From JANXAZ01 sp037446605 (GTDB lineage Bacteria > Pseudomonadota > Alphaproteobacteria > Geminicoccales > Geminicoccaceae), in contig JBBIIE010000006.1 of assembly GCA_037446605.1 (NCBI GenBank), forward strand, positions 1-64,000: 64,000 bases of DNA, in the 5' to 3' direction. The notes under the pieces were generated by a model. It was given only the letters and a program-made list of their open reading frames with translations. It was not told the DNA's origin and searched no databases. Below are positions 37,543 to 46,363 of this stretch, in pieces. The translations under genes and the position numbers were made by a program. The stretch's first letter is position 1. The number at the start of each line of letters is the position of its first letter.

Positions 37543-39087
37543 GTGACGATGCGGCCGCGGACGGGTCGACGACCGGTGGTTCTCGTGATCCTCGACGGCT
37601 GGGGCTGGCGCGAGGAAGCTGCCGACAACGCGATCGCGTTGGCCGAACCTGCTTGCTTCGAGGAGCTTTGGGCGTCCTGCCCGCACGCTTTGCTGCGAGC
37701 GGACGGGATCGAGGTCGGCCTGCCCGAGGGGCAGTTCGGCAACTCGGAGGTGGGCCATCTCAATCTCGGCGCCGGACGGGTCGTGATGCAGGACCTGCCG
37801 CGGATCGACCGTGCGATCGCCGACGGATCGCTGGACCGGAATCCGGTGCTGGCCGACCTCGTCGAGGCTGCGGATCGGTCCGGGGGACGGCTGCACCTCC
37901 TGGGCTTGATCTCACCCGGCGGCGTGCACTCGCATCAAGCCCATGTCGCCGCCCTGGTCGAGCATCTGGGCAGCCGGGGCCTGGGCGTGGACGTGCACGC
38001 GTTTCTCGACGGTCGAGACACGCCACCTCGATCCGCGGAGGGCTATCTTTGCGAGCTCGAGGGGCGCCTCGCAGCAGTTCCCGACGCCCGGATCGCGACG
38101 GTGACGGGTCGCTACTGGGCCATGGATCGCGACCGGCGGTGGGAGCGCACCTCGAAGGCTGTCGCAGCACTGGTCGAAGGCGAGGGCCACCGAGTGGCCG
38201 ACTGGCGTGCAGCCCTCGAGCAGTCCTATGCGGCCGGGCGGACCGACGAGTTCGTCGAGCCGTTCGTATTGGGCGACTACGCCGGCATGCGCGACGGCGA
38301 TGTGCTGCTTTGTGCCAACTTCAGGGCGGATCGGGTTCGCCAGCTCCTGAGCGCGCTCTTGCTGCCGAACGTGCCGGAGATGCCACAAGGGCGCCGGGTC
38401 CGGTTCGCAGCGGCAGCCGGGATGACCCGGTACTCGGACGAGTTGCGCGCCGTTCTGCGGGAACTCTTCCCTCCGCAACCCATGGATCACCTGCTCGGCG
38501 GCGTCCTGGCCGAGGCCGGCCTGCGACAATTGCGCATGGCCGAGACCGAGAAGTATCCGCACGTGACGTTCTTCTTCAATGGTGGGGATGAGCGTCCCTA
38601 CGAAGGTGAGGAGCGGATCCTGGTGCCATCGCCGAAAGTGGCGACCTACGATCTCATGCCGGAAATGTCGGCGCGACCGCTCGCCGATCGGTTCGTCGAG
38701 GCGATGCGGCAGCGCGCGCCGGACTTCGTGCTGATCAACTTCGCCAATCCCGACATGGTCGGCCACACCGGGCAGCTCGAAGCGGCCGTTCGCGCGGTCG
38801 AGGTCGTCGACGAATGCCTCGCCCGCGTGGTCGCCGCGACCCGTTCGGCGGGTGGGACGCTGCTCGTCACCGCGGATCATGGCAATTGCGAGCTGATGCG
38901 TGATCCACTGACCGGTCAGCCACACACGGCCCACACGTCAAATCCCGTGCCCTGCATACTGGTCGACGGCCCCCCCGGGGCCCGGCTGCACGGCGGTCGG
39001 CTGGCCGATGTCGCACCGACCATCCTCGATCTGCTCGGGCTAGCGCAGCCCGAGGCCATGACCGGCCGGTCGCTCCTGGGAGGCTGA
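37543..39087 (+). CDS. gpmI: 2,3-bisphosphoglycerate-independent phosphoglycerate mutase
   Basis: The 514-residue metalloenzyme interconverts 3- and 2-phosphoglycerate. The alkaline-phosphatase-like core begins VVLVILDGWGWRE with a metal-binding Asp; the phosphorylated serine is in GQFGNSEVGHLNLGAGR (about residue 68); metal sites recur in VLINFANPDMVGHTG and VTADHGNCE. The GTG at 37543 has GGAGG five bases upstream; the ATG at 37549 and a TTG at 37489 are alternatives. It opens the gpmI-envC-ctpA cluster, with envC starting two bases after its stop. Confidence 0.95.
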   Translation: MTMRPRTGRRPVVLVILDGWGWREEAADNAIALAEPACFEELWASCPHALLRADGIEVGLPEGQFGNSEVGHLNLGAGRVVMQDLPRIDRAIADGSLDRNPVLADLVEAADRSGGRLHLLGLISPGGVHSHQAHVAALVEHLGSRGLGVDVHAFLDGRDTPPRSAEGYLCELEGRLAAVPDARIATVTGRYWAMDRDRRWERTSKAVAALVEGEGHRVADWRAALEQSYAAGRTDEFVEPFVLGDYAGMRDGDVLLCANFRADRVRQLLSALLLPNVPEMPQGRRVRFAAAAGMTRYSDELRAVLRELFPPQPMDHLLGGVLAEAGLRQLRMAETEKYPHVTFFFNGGDERPYEGEERILVPSPKVATYDLMPEMSARPLADRFVEAMRQRAPDFVLINFANPDMVGHTGQLEAAVRAVEVVDECLARVVAATRSAGGTLLVTADHGNCELMRDPLTGQPHTAHTSNPVPCILVDGPPGARLHGGRLADVAPTILDLLGLAQPEAMTGRSLLGG

Positions 39088-39089
39088 GC

Positions 39090-40232
39090 GTGCGGATCCG
39101 AGGCGCGCTCGCTACAGGCGCGACCATCCTTCTCCTGGCAGCGTCGACGACCGAGCCACGAGCCTCGGAGGGCCCGGTCGGTCTTCCTGCCCGCGCGTCG
39201 CCGCTGGAGGAACATCAGCGGCGCTCGGAGATGCTCCGCGAGCGCCTCAACGAGGCAGCAGCGGGGCTGCAGGGCACCCTCGATCGTCTGCGCGATCTTC
39301 GCGCGCGCGAGCTCACCTCGCGGGCGATCCTCGGGGAGCGGGCGGCCGAGCTCGGGGAACTGGAACGCGCCCTTGCCCGGTCGGCCGCTATCGGGTCGGC
39401 GAAGCGGGAAGTGATCGCCGCGGCGGTGCTGCGAGGCGTGCGCCGGCTCAGGGGAAGCGCCGACGATCGGGAGCTCGGGCTCGCCGAAGTGAGGACGATC
39501 GCACTGACGCGCAGGAAACACGGCGAAACGCCGACGGACGGTGCGCTGCGGAATGCGCTGGAGCGCGCGGTCGAGAGCGCAGCGGCGGAGGTGGCCGAGC
39601 TCGATTGGCTCGATGGTCGAGCCGCCATCCTGCAGCAGGCTCTGGTGAGCCGACGAAGCGAGCTGCGCGAGCTGGGTTTGCAGCTCGACGAGGCGGAGCG
39701 CCGGCTGGTGGCCCTCTCCCGGGCGCTCGCGAGGACCCCCGTCGACAGGGCCGCGGGAGAGAGGGCTGCGCGCGCTTGGACCGTCGGTCCGCCCGAGGCG
39801 AGCACCGAGGACGAGGATGGTCCGCGCGAGGGCCCCGGGACGGACGGGATCACCCGGTTGCCCGTGCAGGGCGAGGTGCGGCGTCGGTTCGGTGATCGAC
39901 ACGGCGGCCAGCGCTCGCGTGGCATGCTCCTGTCGGGCCACCCGCAGCCGGTGCTCGCGCCGGGCCGCGGAACGGTGGCCTATGCCGGTCCGTTCCGAGG
40001 GCTCGGGCTCCTCTTGATCATCGACCACGGGGCCGACTATCATTCGCTTGTGATAGGGGCGTCCAGGCTCGAGGTAACGGTCGGAGACCCGGTGCGCGAC
40101 GGCCAGGTTGTCGGGTGGCTGGAGGGTGGCGCAGCGGACGAAGCCGAACTGTATCTGGAGCTCAGGCGCGCGGGCGAGCCCATAGACCCCATGGTGGTGC
40201 TGTCGGCGCGCGAGAGCGAGGTCCGTGGTTGA
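39090..40232 (+). CDS. EnvC-like murein hydrolase activator (degenerate M23)
   Basis: The 380-residue protein has a signal peptide (about 1-26), a long coiled coil (about 38-220) and a C-terminal LytM/M23 domain. That domain keeps the fold (GMLLSGHPQPVLAPGRGTVAYAG and LLLIIDHGADYHSLVIG) but the usual H-x3-D and H-x-H zinc ligands are replaced: the first histidine position reads Arg-Gly-Met-Leu. Degenerate LytM proteins such as EnvC activate cell-division amidases rather than cut peptidoglycan. The GTG at 39090 is the only start that retains the signal peptide. ctpA begins on its stop codon. Confidence 0.85.
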   Translation: MRIRGALATGATILLLAASTTEPRASEGPVGLPARASPLEEHQRRSEMLRERLNEAAAGLQGTLDRLRDLRARELTSRAILGERAAELGELERALARSAAIGSAKREVIAAAVLRGVRRLRGSADDRELGLAEVRTIALTRRKHGETPTDGALRNALERAVESAAAEVAELDWLDGRAAILQQALVSRRSELRELGLQLDEAERRLVALSRALARTPVDRAAGERAARAWTVGPPEASTEDEDGPREGPGTDGITRLPVQGEVRRRFGDRHGGQRSRGMLLSGHPQPVLAPGRGTVAYAGPFRGLGLLLIIDHGADYHSLVIGASRLEVTVGDPVRDGQVVGWLEGGAADEAELYLELRRAGEPIDPMVVLSARESEVRG

Positions 40233-41542
40233 TGCGCAACGCACTGGTGAAGCTCGGGGTGGCGGCCATCGCTGGTACGGCGATCGGCTTGGTGCTGTCG
40301 CCGGCCGTCCTGACCGGTGCTCCGGCGTCCTCCTCGGGTGAGACGTTCCGCGCCCTCAAGCTGTTCGGCGACGTCTTCGAGAGGGTACGGGCCGAATACG
40401 TCGAGGAGGTCAGCGACCAGGCGCTGATCGAATCCGCGATCAACGGAATGCTGGCGGCTTTGGACCCGCACTCCGGCTATCTCGACTCCAATCGTTATCG
40501 CGACATGCAGGTGCAGACCCGGGGCGAGTTCGGCGGCCTCGGGATCGAGGTGACGATGGAGAACGGCCTCGTGAAGGTCGTCTCGCCGATCGACGATACA
40601 CCTGCCCACCGCGCGGGAGTTCAGGCCGGGGACTTCATCAGCCACATCGACGGTGAGCCCGTCGCGGGATTGAGCCTCGGCGAGGCGGTGGAGAGGATGC
40701 GGGGTCCGGTCGACACCAAGATCCAGTTGCGCTTGGTGCGCCGTGGTCGCGAGGAACCGCTGGAGGTCACGCTCACGCGGGCGGTCATCAAGATCTCCCC
40801 GGTCCGCGCGAGACTGGAAGGCGACATCGGCTACGTCCGCCTCACGACGTTCAACGAGCACACCTCCGGAACCATGCGCGACAAGATCGAGGAGCTGAAG
40901 CGTCAGCAACCGGGAAAGCTCCGCGGATTCGTCCTCGATCTGCGCAACAACCCGGGAGGTCTGCTCGATCAGGCGGTGGCGGTCGCCGACTCGTTCCTGG
41001 ATCGCGGCGAGATCGTCTCGACCCGTGGCCGGCGAGCCGACAGCATCCAGAGGTTCAATGCCCGACCGGGAGATCTCGCCGACGGTCTACCCATCGTCGT
41101 CCTCATCAACGGTGGCTCCGCATCCGCCTCGGAAATCGTCGCCGGTGCGCTCCAGGATCATCGCCGTGCGATCGTGATGGGCACGCCGTCGTTCGGCAAA
41201 GGATCGGTTCAGACGATCATGCCGATTGCCGGGCAGGGCGCCGTGCGGCTTACGACGGCGCGGTACTACACGCCGTCCGGGTCGTCGATCCAGGCCAAGG
41301 GAATCACGCCGGACATCGAGGTCCACGAGGCGACGGTCGAGCTGGCCGACGACACCTCCGGTCGGCGCGAAGCGGACCTGCGGGGCCGCCTCAGCAACGA
41401 CAAGGAGACCACCGCTGGGGGAGCTGCCGATCGCGGCAAGCCGGGCCCGACCCTCGATGCCAAGGACTATCAGCTCGCGCGGGCGATCGATCTGCTGCGG
41501 GGCATCGCCCTGTACGAGGGGCGAAACACGGCGCAGCGTTGA
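40232..41542 (+). CDS. ctpA: C-terminal processing protease (S41 family)
   Basis: The 436-residue periplasmic protease has an N-terminal signal/anchor (about 5-30), a PDZ domain (about 85-165, with GEFGGLGIEVTMENGLVKVV and AGVQAGDFISHIDGEPV), and the S41 core. The catalytic serine is in NGGSASASEIVAGAL (about 297) and the lysine in GTPSFGKGSVQT (about 322), the 25-residue spacing typical of Tsp/CtpA. It processes or degrades periplasmic proteins, in some species peptidoglycan endopeptidases. The ATG overlaps the envC stop by one base (TGATG). Confidence 0.95.
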   Translation: MRNALVKLGVAAIAGTAIGLVLSPAVLTGAPASSSGETFRALKLFGDVFERVRAEYVEEVSDQALIESAINGMLAALDPHSGYLDSNRYRDMQVQTRGEFGGLGIEVTMENGLVKVVSPIDDTPAHRAGVQAGDFISHIDGEPVAGLSLGEAVERMRGPVDTKIQLRLVRRGREEPLEVTLTRAVIKISPVRARLEGDIGYVRLTTFNEHTSGTMRDKIEELKRQQPGKLRGFVLDLRNNPGGLLDQAVAVADSFLDRGEIVSTRGRRADSIQRFNARPGDLADGLPIVVLINGGSASASEIVAGALQDHRRAIVMGTPSFGKGSVQTIMPIAGQGAVRLTTARYYTPSGSSIQAKGITPDIEVHEATVELADDTSGRREADLRGRLSNDKETTAGGAADRGKPGPTLDAKDYQLARAIDLLRGIALYEGRNTAQR

Positions 41543-41600
41543 GCTTTGGCTTGGCCGGTCCGCGGCAGCGTGACGTGTCGCCGATCGGAGATCGCGCCAG

Positions 41601-42593
41601 TTGAGAGCCGGTGCGGCGCGGCGGCTGCCTTGGGTCATCGCCGCTGCACTGCTGGTGGGGTCGGGCGGCGGGACTGCGTTCGTCGCCCTCGTCGGCTCGC
41701 GCGAGCCCATTCGGGAAGAGCTTCCTGAAGTCTCGCTGGCGCTGCCATGGGCGCCGGACGAATTGCGGAGCGTGGCGCCCGGCGATCTCGAGGCGCCGGG
41801 CTCGCGCGCTGCCGTCGGAGGGCCACCGCTGTTCCTCGATGCGGCCCTCCTGGAGCCCACCGCGCATGGCGGCTTGCCGCGGATCGCTCCCGACGGGCGC
41901 CGCGTCAGCGGGCTGCATCGTCGGCGGTCGGAGCCGAGTGGGCGGGCGCGTGCCGGGATCGTGCTCGTGGGCATCGGCCTCGACCGGTCCGCCGCGGCGT
42001 CGGCCGTGCAGCTGCCCGGGGTCGTGACACTCGCCGTCTCACCCTATGCCGAGGATGCGCCGCGGTGGTTCCGAGTGGCGCGTTGGCATGGGCACGAGAC
42101 GTTGATGGAACTTCCGGTCCGCCCGGTGGGCTATCCGCTCGACGATGCCGGGCCTCTGGCGATCGCGGCGGTTCCGGCGGACCAGGACCGGCTCGAGCGC
42201 GTGCTCGCGCGCGGTTCGGGATATCTGGGCGTGGGGGTCCGGGCGGGGGTGCTGGCCGATCGTCCGGCGGACTCGCCGCCGATCGCTGCGGCCCTCGCGT
42301 CCCGTGGCGTCGCCCTGGTCGAGCTGGGCACGCGAGTTCTCGAGCCGGCGGCGCGTGCGGCCGGCCTGCCCTATCTGCCGGCCGCCGGGCCGATCGACGC
42401 CGAGCCCACCGGCCCGGCGATCGATGCGGCCCTCGCGGATCTGGAAGCCCGGGCCCGCGCAACCGGATGGGCGCTGGCCTACGCTCGCCCGCTCCCGATC
42501 ACGATCGATCGAATCGCCCGCTGGAGCGCCTCGCTCGCCGACCGCGACGTCGAGCTCGTGGGCGTGGGCGCGCTGCTGGACGCCCCACCCTGA
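41601..42593 (+). CDS. Divergent polysaccharide deacetylase (YibQ-like), catalytic residues lost
   Basis: The 330-residue protein has an N-terminal membrane helix (about 9-31) and a NodB-fold domain of the divergent polysaccharide deacetylase family. The order of strands is clear: RAGIVLVGIGLDRSAAAS, QLPGVVTLAVSPYAEDAPRW, HETLMELPVRPVGYPLDDAG and ALAYARPLPITIDRI. In usual members the first strand reads IDDLG and a later one NHMGS; here these are VGIGL and GVGVRAG, so metal binding is unlikely. The start is a TTG at 41601, 58 bases after ctpA. Function unknown; position suggests an envelope role. Confidence 0.75.
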   Translation: MRAGAARRLPWVIAAALLVGSGGGTAFVALVGSREPIREELPEVSLALPWAPDELRSVAPGDLEAPGSRAAVGGPPLFLDAALLEPTAHGGLPRIAPDGRRVSGLHRRRSEPSGRARAGIVLVGIGLDRSAAASAVQLPGVVTLAVSPYAEDAPRWFRVARWHGHETLMELPVRPVGYPLDDAGPLAIAAVPADQDRLERVLARGSGYLGVGVRAGVLADRPADSPPIAAALASRGVALVELGTRVLEPAARAAGLPYLPAAGPIDAEPTGPAIDAALADLEARARATGWALAYARPLPITIDRIARWSASLADRDVELVGVGALLDAPP

Positions 42594-42607
42594 CGGACGG
42601 AGCCTTG

Positions 42608-43108
42608 GTGGTGAGCGAGGCCGTCGGCTGCGATCTGTCCCCATCACCAAAGCCCGGCTATCGGCTGGGCGTCGGCATCTTCCTGCTCGACGGTTCCCGC
42701 AGGGTGTTCGTCGGTCAGCGCCGCGACACGCATCCTGAGGCGTGGCAGATGCCGCAGGGTGGCATCGACGAAGGGGAGACCGCCGTCGCCGCGGCGCTCC
42801 GCGAGCTGCAGGAGGAAGCCGGCACCGATCGGGCCGAGCCCCTCCTCGAGAGCGCGGTTTGGCGCTCCTACGATCTGCCGCCGGCCATTGCCGCGCGCAT
42901 GTGGGGCGGCCGCTACCGGGGGCAGACGCAGAAATGGGTGGCGCTGCGCTTCCTCGGAGCGGACCGGGACATCGACCTGAACGGCCCACATCCCGAGTTC
43001 GTCGCCTGGCGATGGGTGGATCCACGCGAGCTCGCCGATCTCGTCGTGCCCTTCAAGCGGGCGGTCTATCTCAGTGTCGTCGACGAGTTCCGGCCCCTAT
43101 GGGCTTGA
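42608..43108 (+). CDS. rppH: RppH, RNA pyrophosphohydrolase
   Basis: The 166-residue Nudix enzyme removes pyrophosphate from mRNA 5' ends (or cleaves diadenosine polyphosphates). The Nudix box is GGIDEGETAVAAALRELQEE at about residues 55-75, preceded by RRDTHPEAWQMPQ and followed by YRGQTQKWVALRF, both typical of RppH. Three adjacent start codons (TTG 42605, GTG 42608, GTG 42611) are possible; GGAG at 42599-42602 favours the two GTGs. Its 3' end overlaps the convergent GST remnant by 38 bases. Confidence 0.93.
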   Translation: MVSEAVGCDLSPSPKPGYRLGVGIFLLDGSRRVFVGQRRDTHPEAWQMPQGGIDEGETAVAAALRELQEEAGTDRAEPLLESAVWRSYDLPPAIAARMWGGRYRGQTQKWVALRFLGADRDIDLNGPHPEFVAWRWVDPRELADLVVPFKRAVYLSVVDEFRPLWA

Positions 43109-43877
43109 CCGCCGACGGATGCGGGGAGGCGGGGCCGACCGGGTCCGAACGCGGCTGCGCGGGTCGGGGGTCCGAGGAGTGCCGCCGGGGTTCCGGGAGC
43201 TGATCCGAGCCCGCAGGCAGGGACGTCGTGCTTGCGGACGTGGCCTTCTTTCCCTCCTGGACAGCGGCGGCCTCGGCCCACTCGAGCAGCGCCGGAAGGC
43301 TCATGATCGTCCCGACATAGCCGCTCGTCTCCGGTGGCAGGGGTACCGAGTGTCCGGCCAGCCGCGCGGCTATCGGTGCCGACATCGCGTCGGCCAGCGA
43401 GAACCGACCGAACAGGAACGGGCCGCCGGCCGCATGGCGCGCCCGACACTCGGCCCACAGGTCCGTGATCCTGGCGAGATCGCGTTCGACTCCGCGCAGC
43501 AGACGTCCCGGCGGACCGAACCGGCTCAGCAGGTCGAGCGGCAGGAACCTCTGCAGGTCGGCGAGGCCGCCGTGGAGCTCGCCAACGATCGATCGGGCGA
43601 GCGCACGCGCGCGCGGCTCCGCCGGCCAGAGCCCCGGCACGTGCTCGGCCAGGAACTCGCCGATCGCGAGGGAGCCCCAGATGGGCACCTCGTCGACCAG
43701 GAGGACCGGTGGCTCGGCCGCCGGCCAGGGAAGGCGTGTGAATCTTTAGGTGCGCCCCCCATCGAGCGGGGAGCGGACCGTCTCGAACGACAGCTCCGAG
43801 CACCGCATCGTCAACCAAGCCTGCAGGGAGGCTGCGCAGGTTGCCCGGTCGCCGATCAGGAGGGTGAGGTTCGCCAT
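43071..43877 (-). pseudogene. Glutathione S-transferase gene with in-frame stop
   Basis: Translation from the ATG at 43877 gives a GST N-terminus (MANLTLLIGDRATCAASLQ, ending SPLDGGRT), then a TAA at 43748-43746 (codon 44), then continues in the same frame with RFTRLPWPAAEPPVLLVDEV and the whole helical domain (AAGGPFLFGRFSLADAMSAP). One nonsense codon therefore splits an otherwise continuous GST related to the one at 27716. The C-terminal 60 residues, after LLEWAEAAA, are non-family sequence overlapping rppH. A restart within the downstream part would give a protein without the glutathione-binding domain. A base-calling error cannot be excluded. Confidence 0.8.
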
Positions 43878-43919
43878 GGTCTCGCCAGACCTTCAAATGG
43901 TCGTCTCAGCTCCTGGCAC

Positions 43920-43933
43920 AATGTTACAACATT
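43920..43933. promoter_or_regulatory. Palindrome in the divergent gap between two broken genes
   Basis: AATGTTACAACATT is a perfect 6-base inverted repeat with a 2-base centre, in an AT-rich patch (about 43895-43950) that stands out in this GC-rich window. A related half-site, CTGTAAC, follows at 43937-43943. It lies between the divergent GST and cyclase remnants and could be an old operator. No regulator gene is adjacent. Confidence 0.4.
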
Positions 43934-44049
43934 TCTCTGTAACTTCGAGATCGCAGATCTGCGCTCCTCCGTGCAAGGCGTCGTTGCGCCGGGCCCATCG
44001 CCAGCTTACTGTAGGGTGGCCGTCCGAGAACAAGAAGGTGGGAGGCACC

Positions 44050-45126
44050 ATGCTGAGCGGTTGGGTAGCGCCTTGACCGGCGTGACGTGGTTGCTCGCGG
44101 CCGGAGCCCAGGCCCAGAAGCCGACCTTCAACGACAAGCTGCCGACCGAAAATTCGTTCCCCTCCGAGTTGGGCCCCGACGACGAGGCCGGAGCGATCGC
44201 CAGGATCATGCCTGCGGTCGTCATGAAGGCGATGAAGCTCGTCAAGCAGGGAAGGACCGCCGCACGCGGCAAGCTCTACGCCAGCGACATCCCCGCCTTC
44301 GGAACGCGCGCGTTCCTCCTGTCGATCCAGGGCACGCCGACCGGCGGGCCGTTCCGCTCCAACATGCTCGTCCATCACGGCGAGCTGGCGACGACCGAGA
44401 TCGGACAGATCGGCACGCAGCGCGGCGGACCGGGCCACATCGGCGTCCGCACCAGCAAGTGCGGCATGTTCCACAACGGCCGGTACGCCAACGAGATCTC
44501 CCAGCGCGGTGGTACGACACGGGTCATGCGCATGGGTGACCCGAGCGTCGAGCACGTCGCCGAGAAGGCCCATGCTTGCCGCGGTGTGCTGCCGGACGGG
44601 CCAAGGCGCCGGTGTGTCAACCCGCTGCCGATTCCACGCGACACGAAAAGCCCCGGGATCATCACTTCCGACGACGTGAAGACGGTGATGAAGAAAGGGG
44701 GTCTCGAGGAGATCCGCTGCTGGGGTGATTGTGTGCCCCTTTACACGGGGCACGGTGATCCCTCGAAGAACGGCACGTTGAAGGGTTCGTCGGTCGAGGA
44801 GAAGGCGAAGCGACGGGCGATCTTCACCTCGGGAGAGCCGGGGTTCGGCCGTAGCGCCTGCGAGTCCCCGGCGTCGCCACAAGGTCGTGTTCACGCGTGG
44901 TGATACGGGCACCGACGATGCTCTGCCCATGGAGGAGATCGAGCGCGGCGAGGCGGCGCCCTGCCACACCGAGATGCGGACGCGACGCGGCATCTGGAAC
45001 ATCGGGAATCCCGACGTCGAACCGCTCCTCGAGGAGGGCGTCTACGACGAGTTCCTGTTCGTCCGGGCCCCGCTCGAGTTCGTGGGTGCGACCGGCTCGC
45101 CCGGCAATCCGGTGGCGATCTGGTGA
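44050..45126 (+). pseudogene. Frameshifted cyclase-family (kynurenine formamidase-like) gene
   Basis: A cyclase-family hydrolase gene is spread over more than one frame. A good ribosome site (GGAGG, 44041) and ATG at 44050 open a frame that stops after eight codons (MLSGWVAP), while the signal peptide (LTGVTWLLAAGAQAQ) continues in another frame, consistent with a lost base near 44056. The main body (TPTGGPFRSNMLVHHGE, SPGIITSDDVKTVMKKG, FTSGEPGFG) runs to a TGA near 44903. The C-terminus (KVVFTRGDT, then GIWNIGNPDVEPLLEEGVYD and VGATGSPGNPVAIW) is in a third register from about 44880. The metal motif GTQFDGLGH of the paralogue is GTQRGGPGH here, losing the Asp. Clearly decayed unless read errors are involved. 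Confidence 0.82.
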
Positions 45127-45222
45127 CGCCGGACGACACTGCGGTGAACGTGCGGCGCGCTCTCCGCAGTTGGTGACCTTCGGAAAGCCGCTCGGTACGC
45201 GATAGCCATGGAGGAGGCGAAG

Positions 45223-46284
45223 ATGTCGAGGTTGACTGCGGTCATGACGGTCGGGCTGGCGCTGGCGGCCTGGACCGCCGGGCCTGCACAGGCCTGCACG
45301 CCGGACGACTGGAAGGCGTGCAAGGGGAAGCCCTGGGTCGACGGCGACGTGATGGAGACGCCGCTCGGAAAGAAGTGGTGGCCGAACGCACTCTGGGGCG
45401 CGGACGACCAAGCCGGATCGACCAACTGGTACACCAAGCCGGAGGTCGTGCTGCGCGCCCTCAAGGAGGCCGACAAGGGCAAGGTCTACAAGATCGGCCA
45501 GGCCTACGACAGCGAGATGCCCCTGTTCGGCTCGCGCCGCTTCAGCCTGCGCATCCCGGGTACCCCGACCGGTGGCCCGTTCGGCGCCAACAAGATCGTG
45601 TGGCACGACGAGTTCCTCGCCACCGAGGTCGGCCAGGTCGGCACCCAGTTCGACGGGCTCGGCCATATCGGCGTCCAGGCGGGGGCGCCCGGCGACAAGG
45701 CCGCGATGCACTATTACAATGGGTTCACCGAGGCCGAGATCGGCGACGCCTACGGCCTCAAGAAGCTCGGCGCCGAGAAGCTGCACCCGATCGTGGCTCG
45801 TGGCGTGCTCCTCGACATCGCCGGCGCCAAGGGTGTCGAGATGCTCGAGGCCGGGTACGAGATCACGATGGCCGACGTCAACCTCGCCCTCGAGAAGCAG
45901 GGGATGAAGGACTTCAAGTTCGCCGAGGGTGATGCCATAGCTTTCTACACGGGTTGGTCGAAGCTCTGGAAGAAGGACAACGCCAAGTTCAACAGCGGCG
46001 AGCCCGGCTACGGCATGGCGGTCGCTCGCTGGATGGCGGAGACCGTCAAGGCCGGGGTGACGGTGAGCGATACGTGGGCCGGGGAGGCGGTTCCCAATCC
46101 GGATCCGGCTTGCGCCTTCTGCGTCCATACCTACCTGCAAACCCGCCACGGGATCGTGAACCAGGAGAACGCCAGGCTCGACGAGCTGGTGCGGGACAAG
46201 GTGTGGACCTTCGCCTACATCTACAGCCCCGCCCCGGTGGTGGGAGCCACCGGCTCGATGGGTGCACCGGTCGCGATCGACTGA
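45223..46284 (+). CDS. Cyclase-family metal-dependent hydrolase, secreted
   Basis: The 353-residue protein has a signal peptide (about 1-26, VGLALAAWTAGPAQA). The cyclase / kynurenine formamidase-like domain carries the metal motif VGTQFDGLGHIGV, a variant of HxGTHxDxxxH seen in a large uncharacterised subgroup. Other family segments are RIPGTPTGGPFGANK, RGVLLDIAGAKGVEML, FNSGEPGYGMAVARWM and VPNPDPACAFCVHTYLQTRHG. The natural substrate is unknown. The ATG at 45223 has GGAGGAGG just upstream; an ATG at 45208 would place that site inside the gene. It is the intact paralogue of the upstream pseudogene. Confidence 0.85.
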   Translation: MSRLTAVMTVGLALAAWTAGPAQACTPDDWKACKGKPWVDGDVMETPLGKKWWPNALWGADDQAGSTNWYTKPEVVLRALKEADKGKVYKIGQAYDSEMPLFGSRRFSLRIPGTPTGGPFGANKIVWHDEFLATEVGQVGTQFDGLGHIGVQAGAPGDKAAMHYYNGFTEAEIGDAYGLKKLGAEKLHPIVARGVLLDIAGAKGVEMLEAGYEITMADVNLALEKQGMKDFKFAEGDAIAFYTGWSKLWKKDNAKFNSGEPGYGMAVARWMAETVKAGVTVSDTWAGEAVPNPDPACAFCVHTYLQTRHGIVNQENARLDELVRDKVWTFAYIYSPAPVVGATGSMGAPVAID

Positions 46285-46312
46285 CACCCACCGGGACATC
46301 GACAAGGGTGTA

Positions 46313-46336
46313 CGGGGCGGCCGACGCGCCGCCCCG
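46313..46336 (+). terminator. GC-rich hairpin after the cyclase gene
   Basis: CGGGGCGGC, a six-base loop and GCCGCCCCG form a perfect 9-base-pair stem 29 bases after the cyclase stop. No T-run follows, so it is a possible terminator or mRNA-end structure only. The ABC ATPase gene starts 28 bases later. Confidence 0.45.
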
Positions 46337-46363
46337 GCGCTCCACAGGACGGAGTATCGTCGG

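Noticed and set aside
43914..43929. Possible sigma-54 promoter (TGGCAC) upstream of the cyclase remnant
   Set aside because: After five bases the sequence is TACA instead of TTGC, so the -12 element is missing.
44887..45126. Independent 79-residue gene
   Set aside because: Its sequence is the C-terminal part of the cyclase family, so it is a frameshifted piece of the pseudogene.
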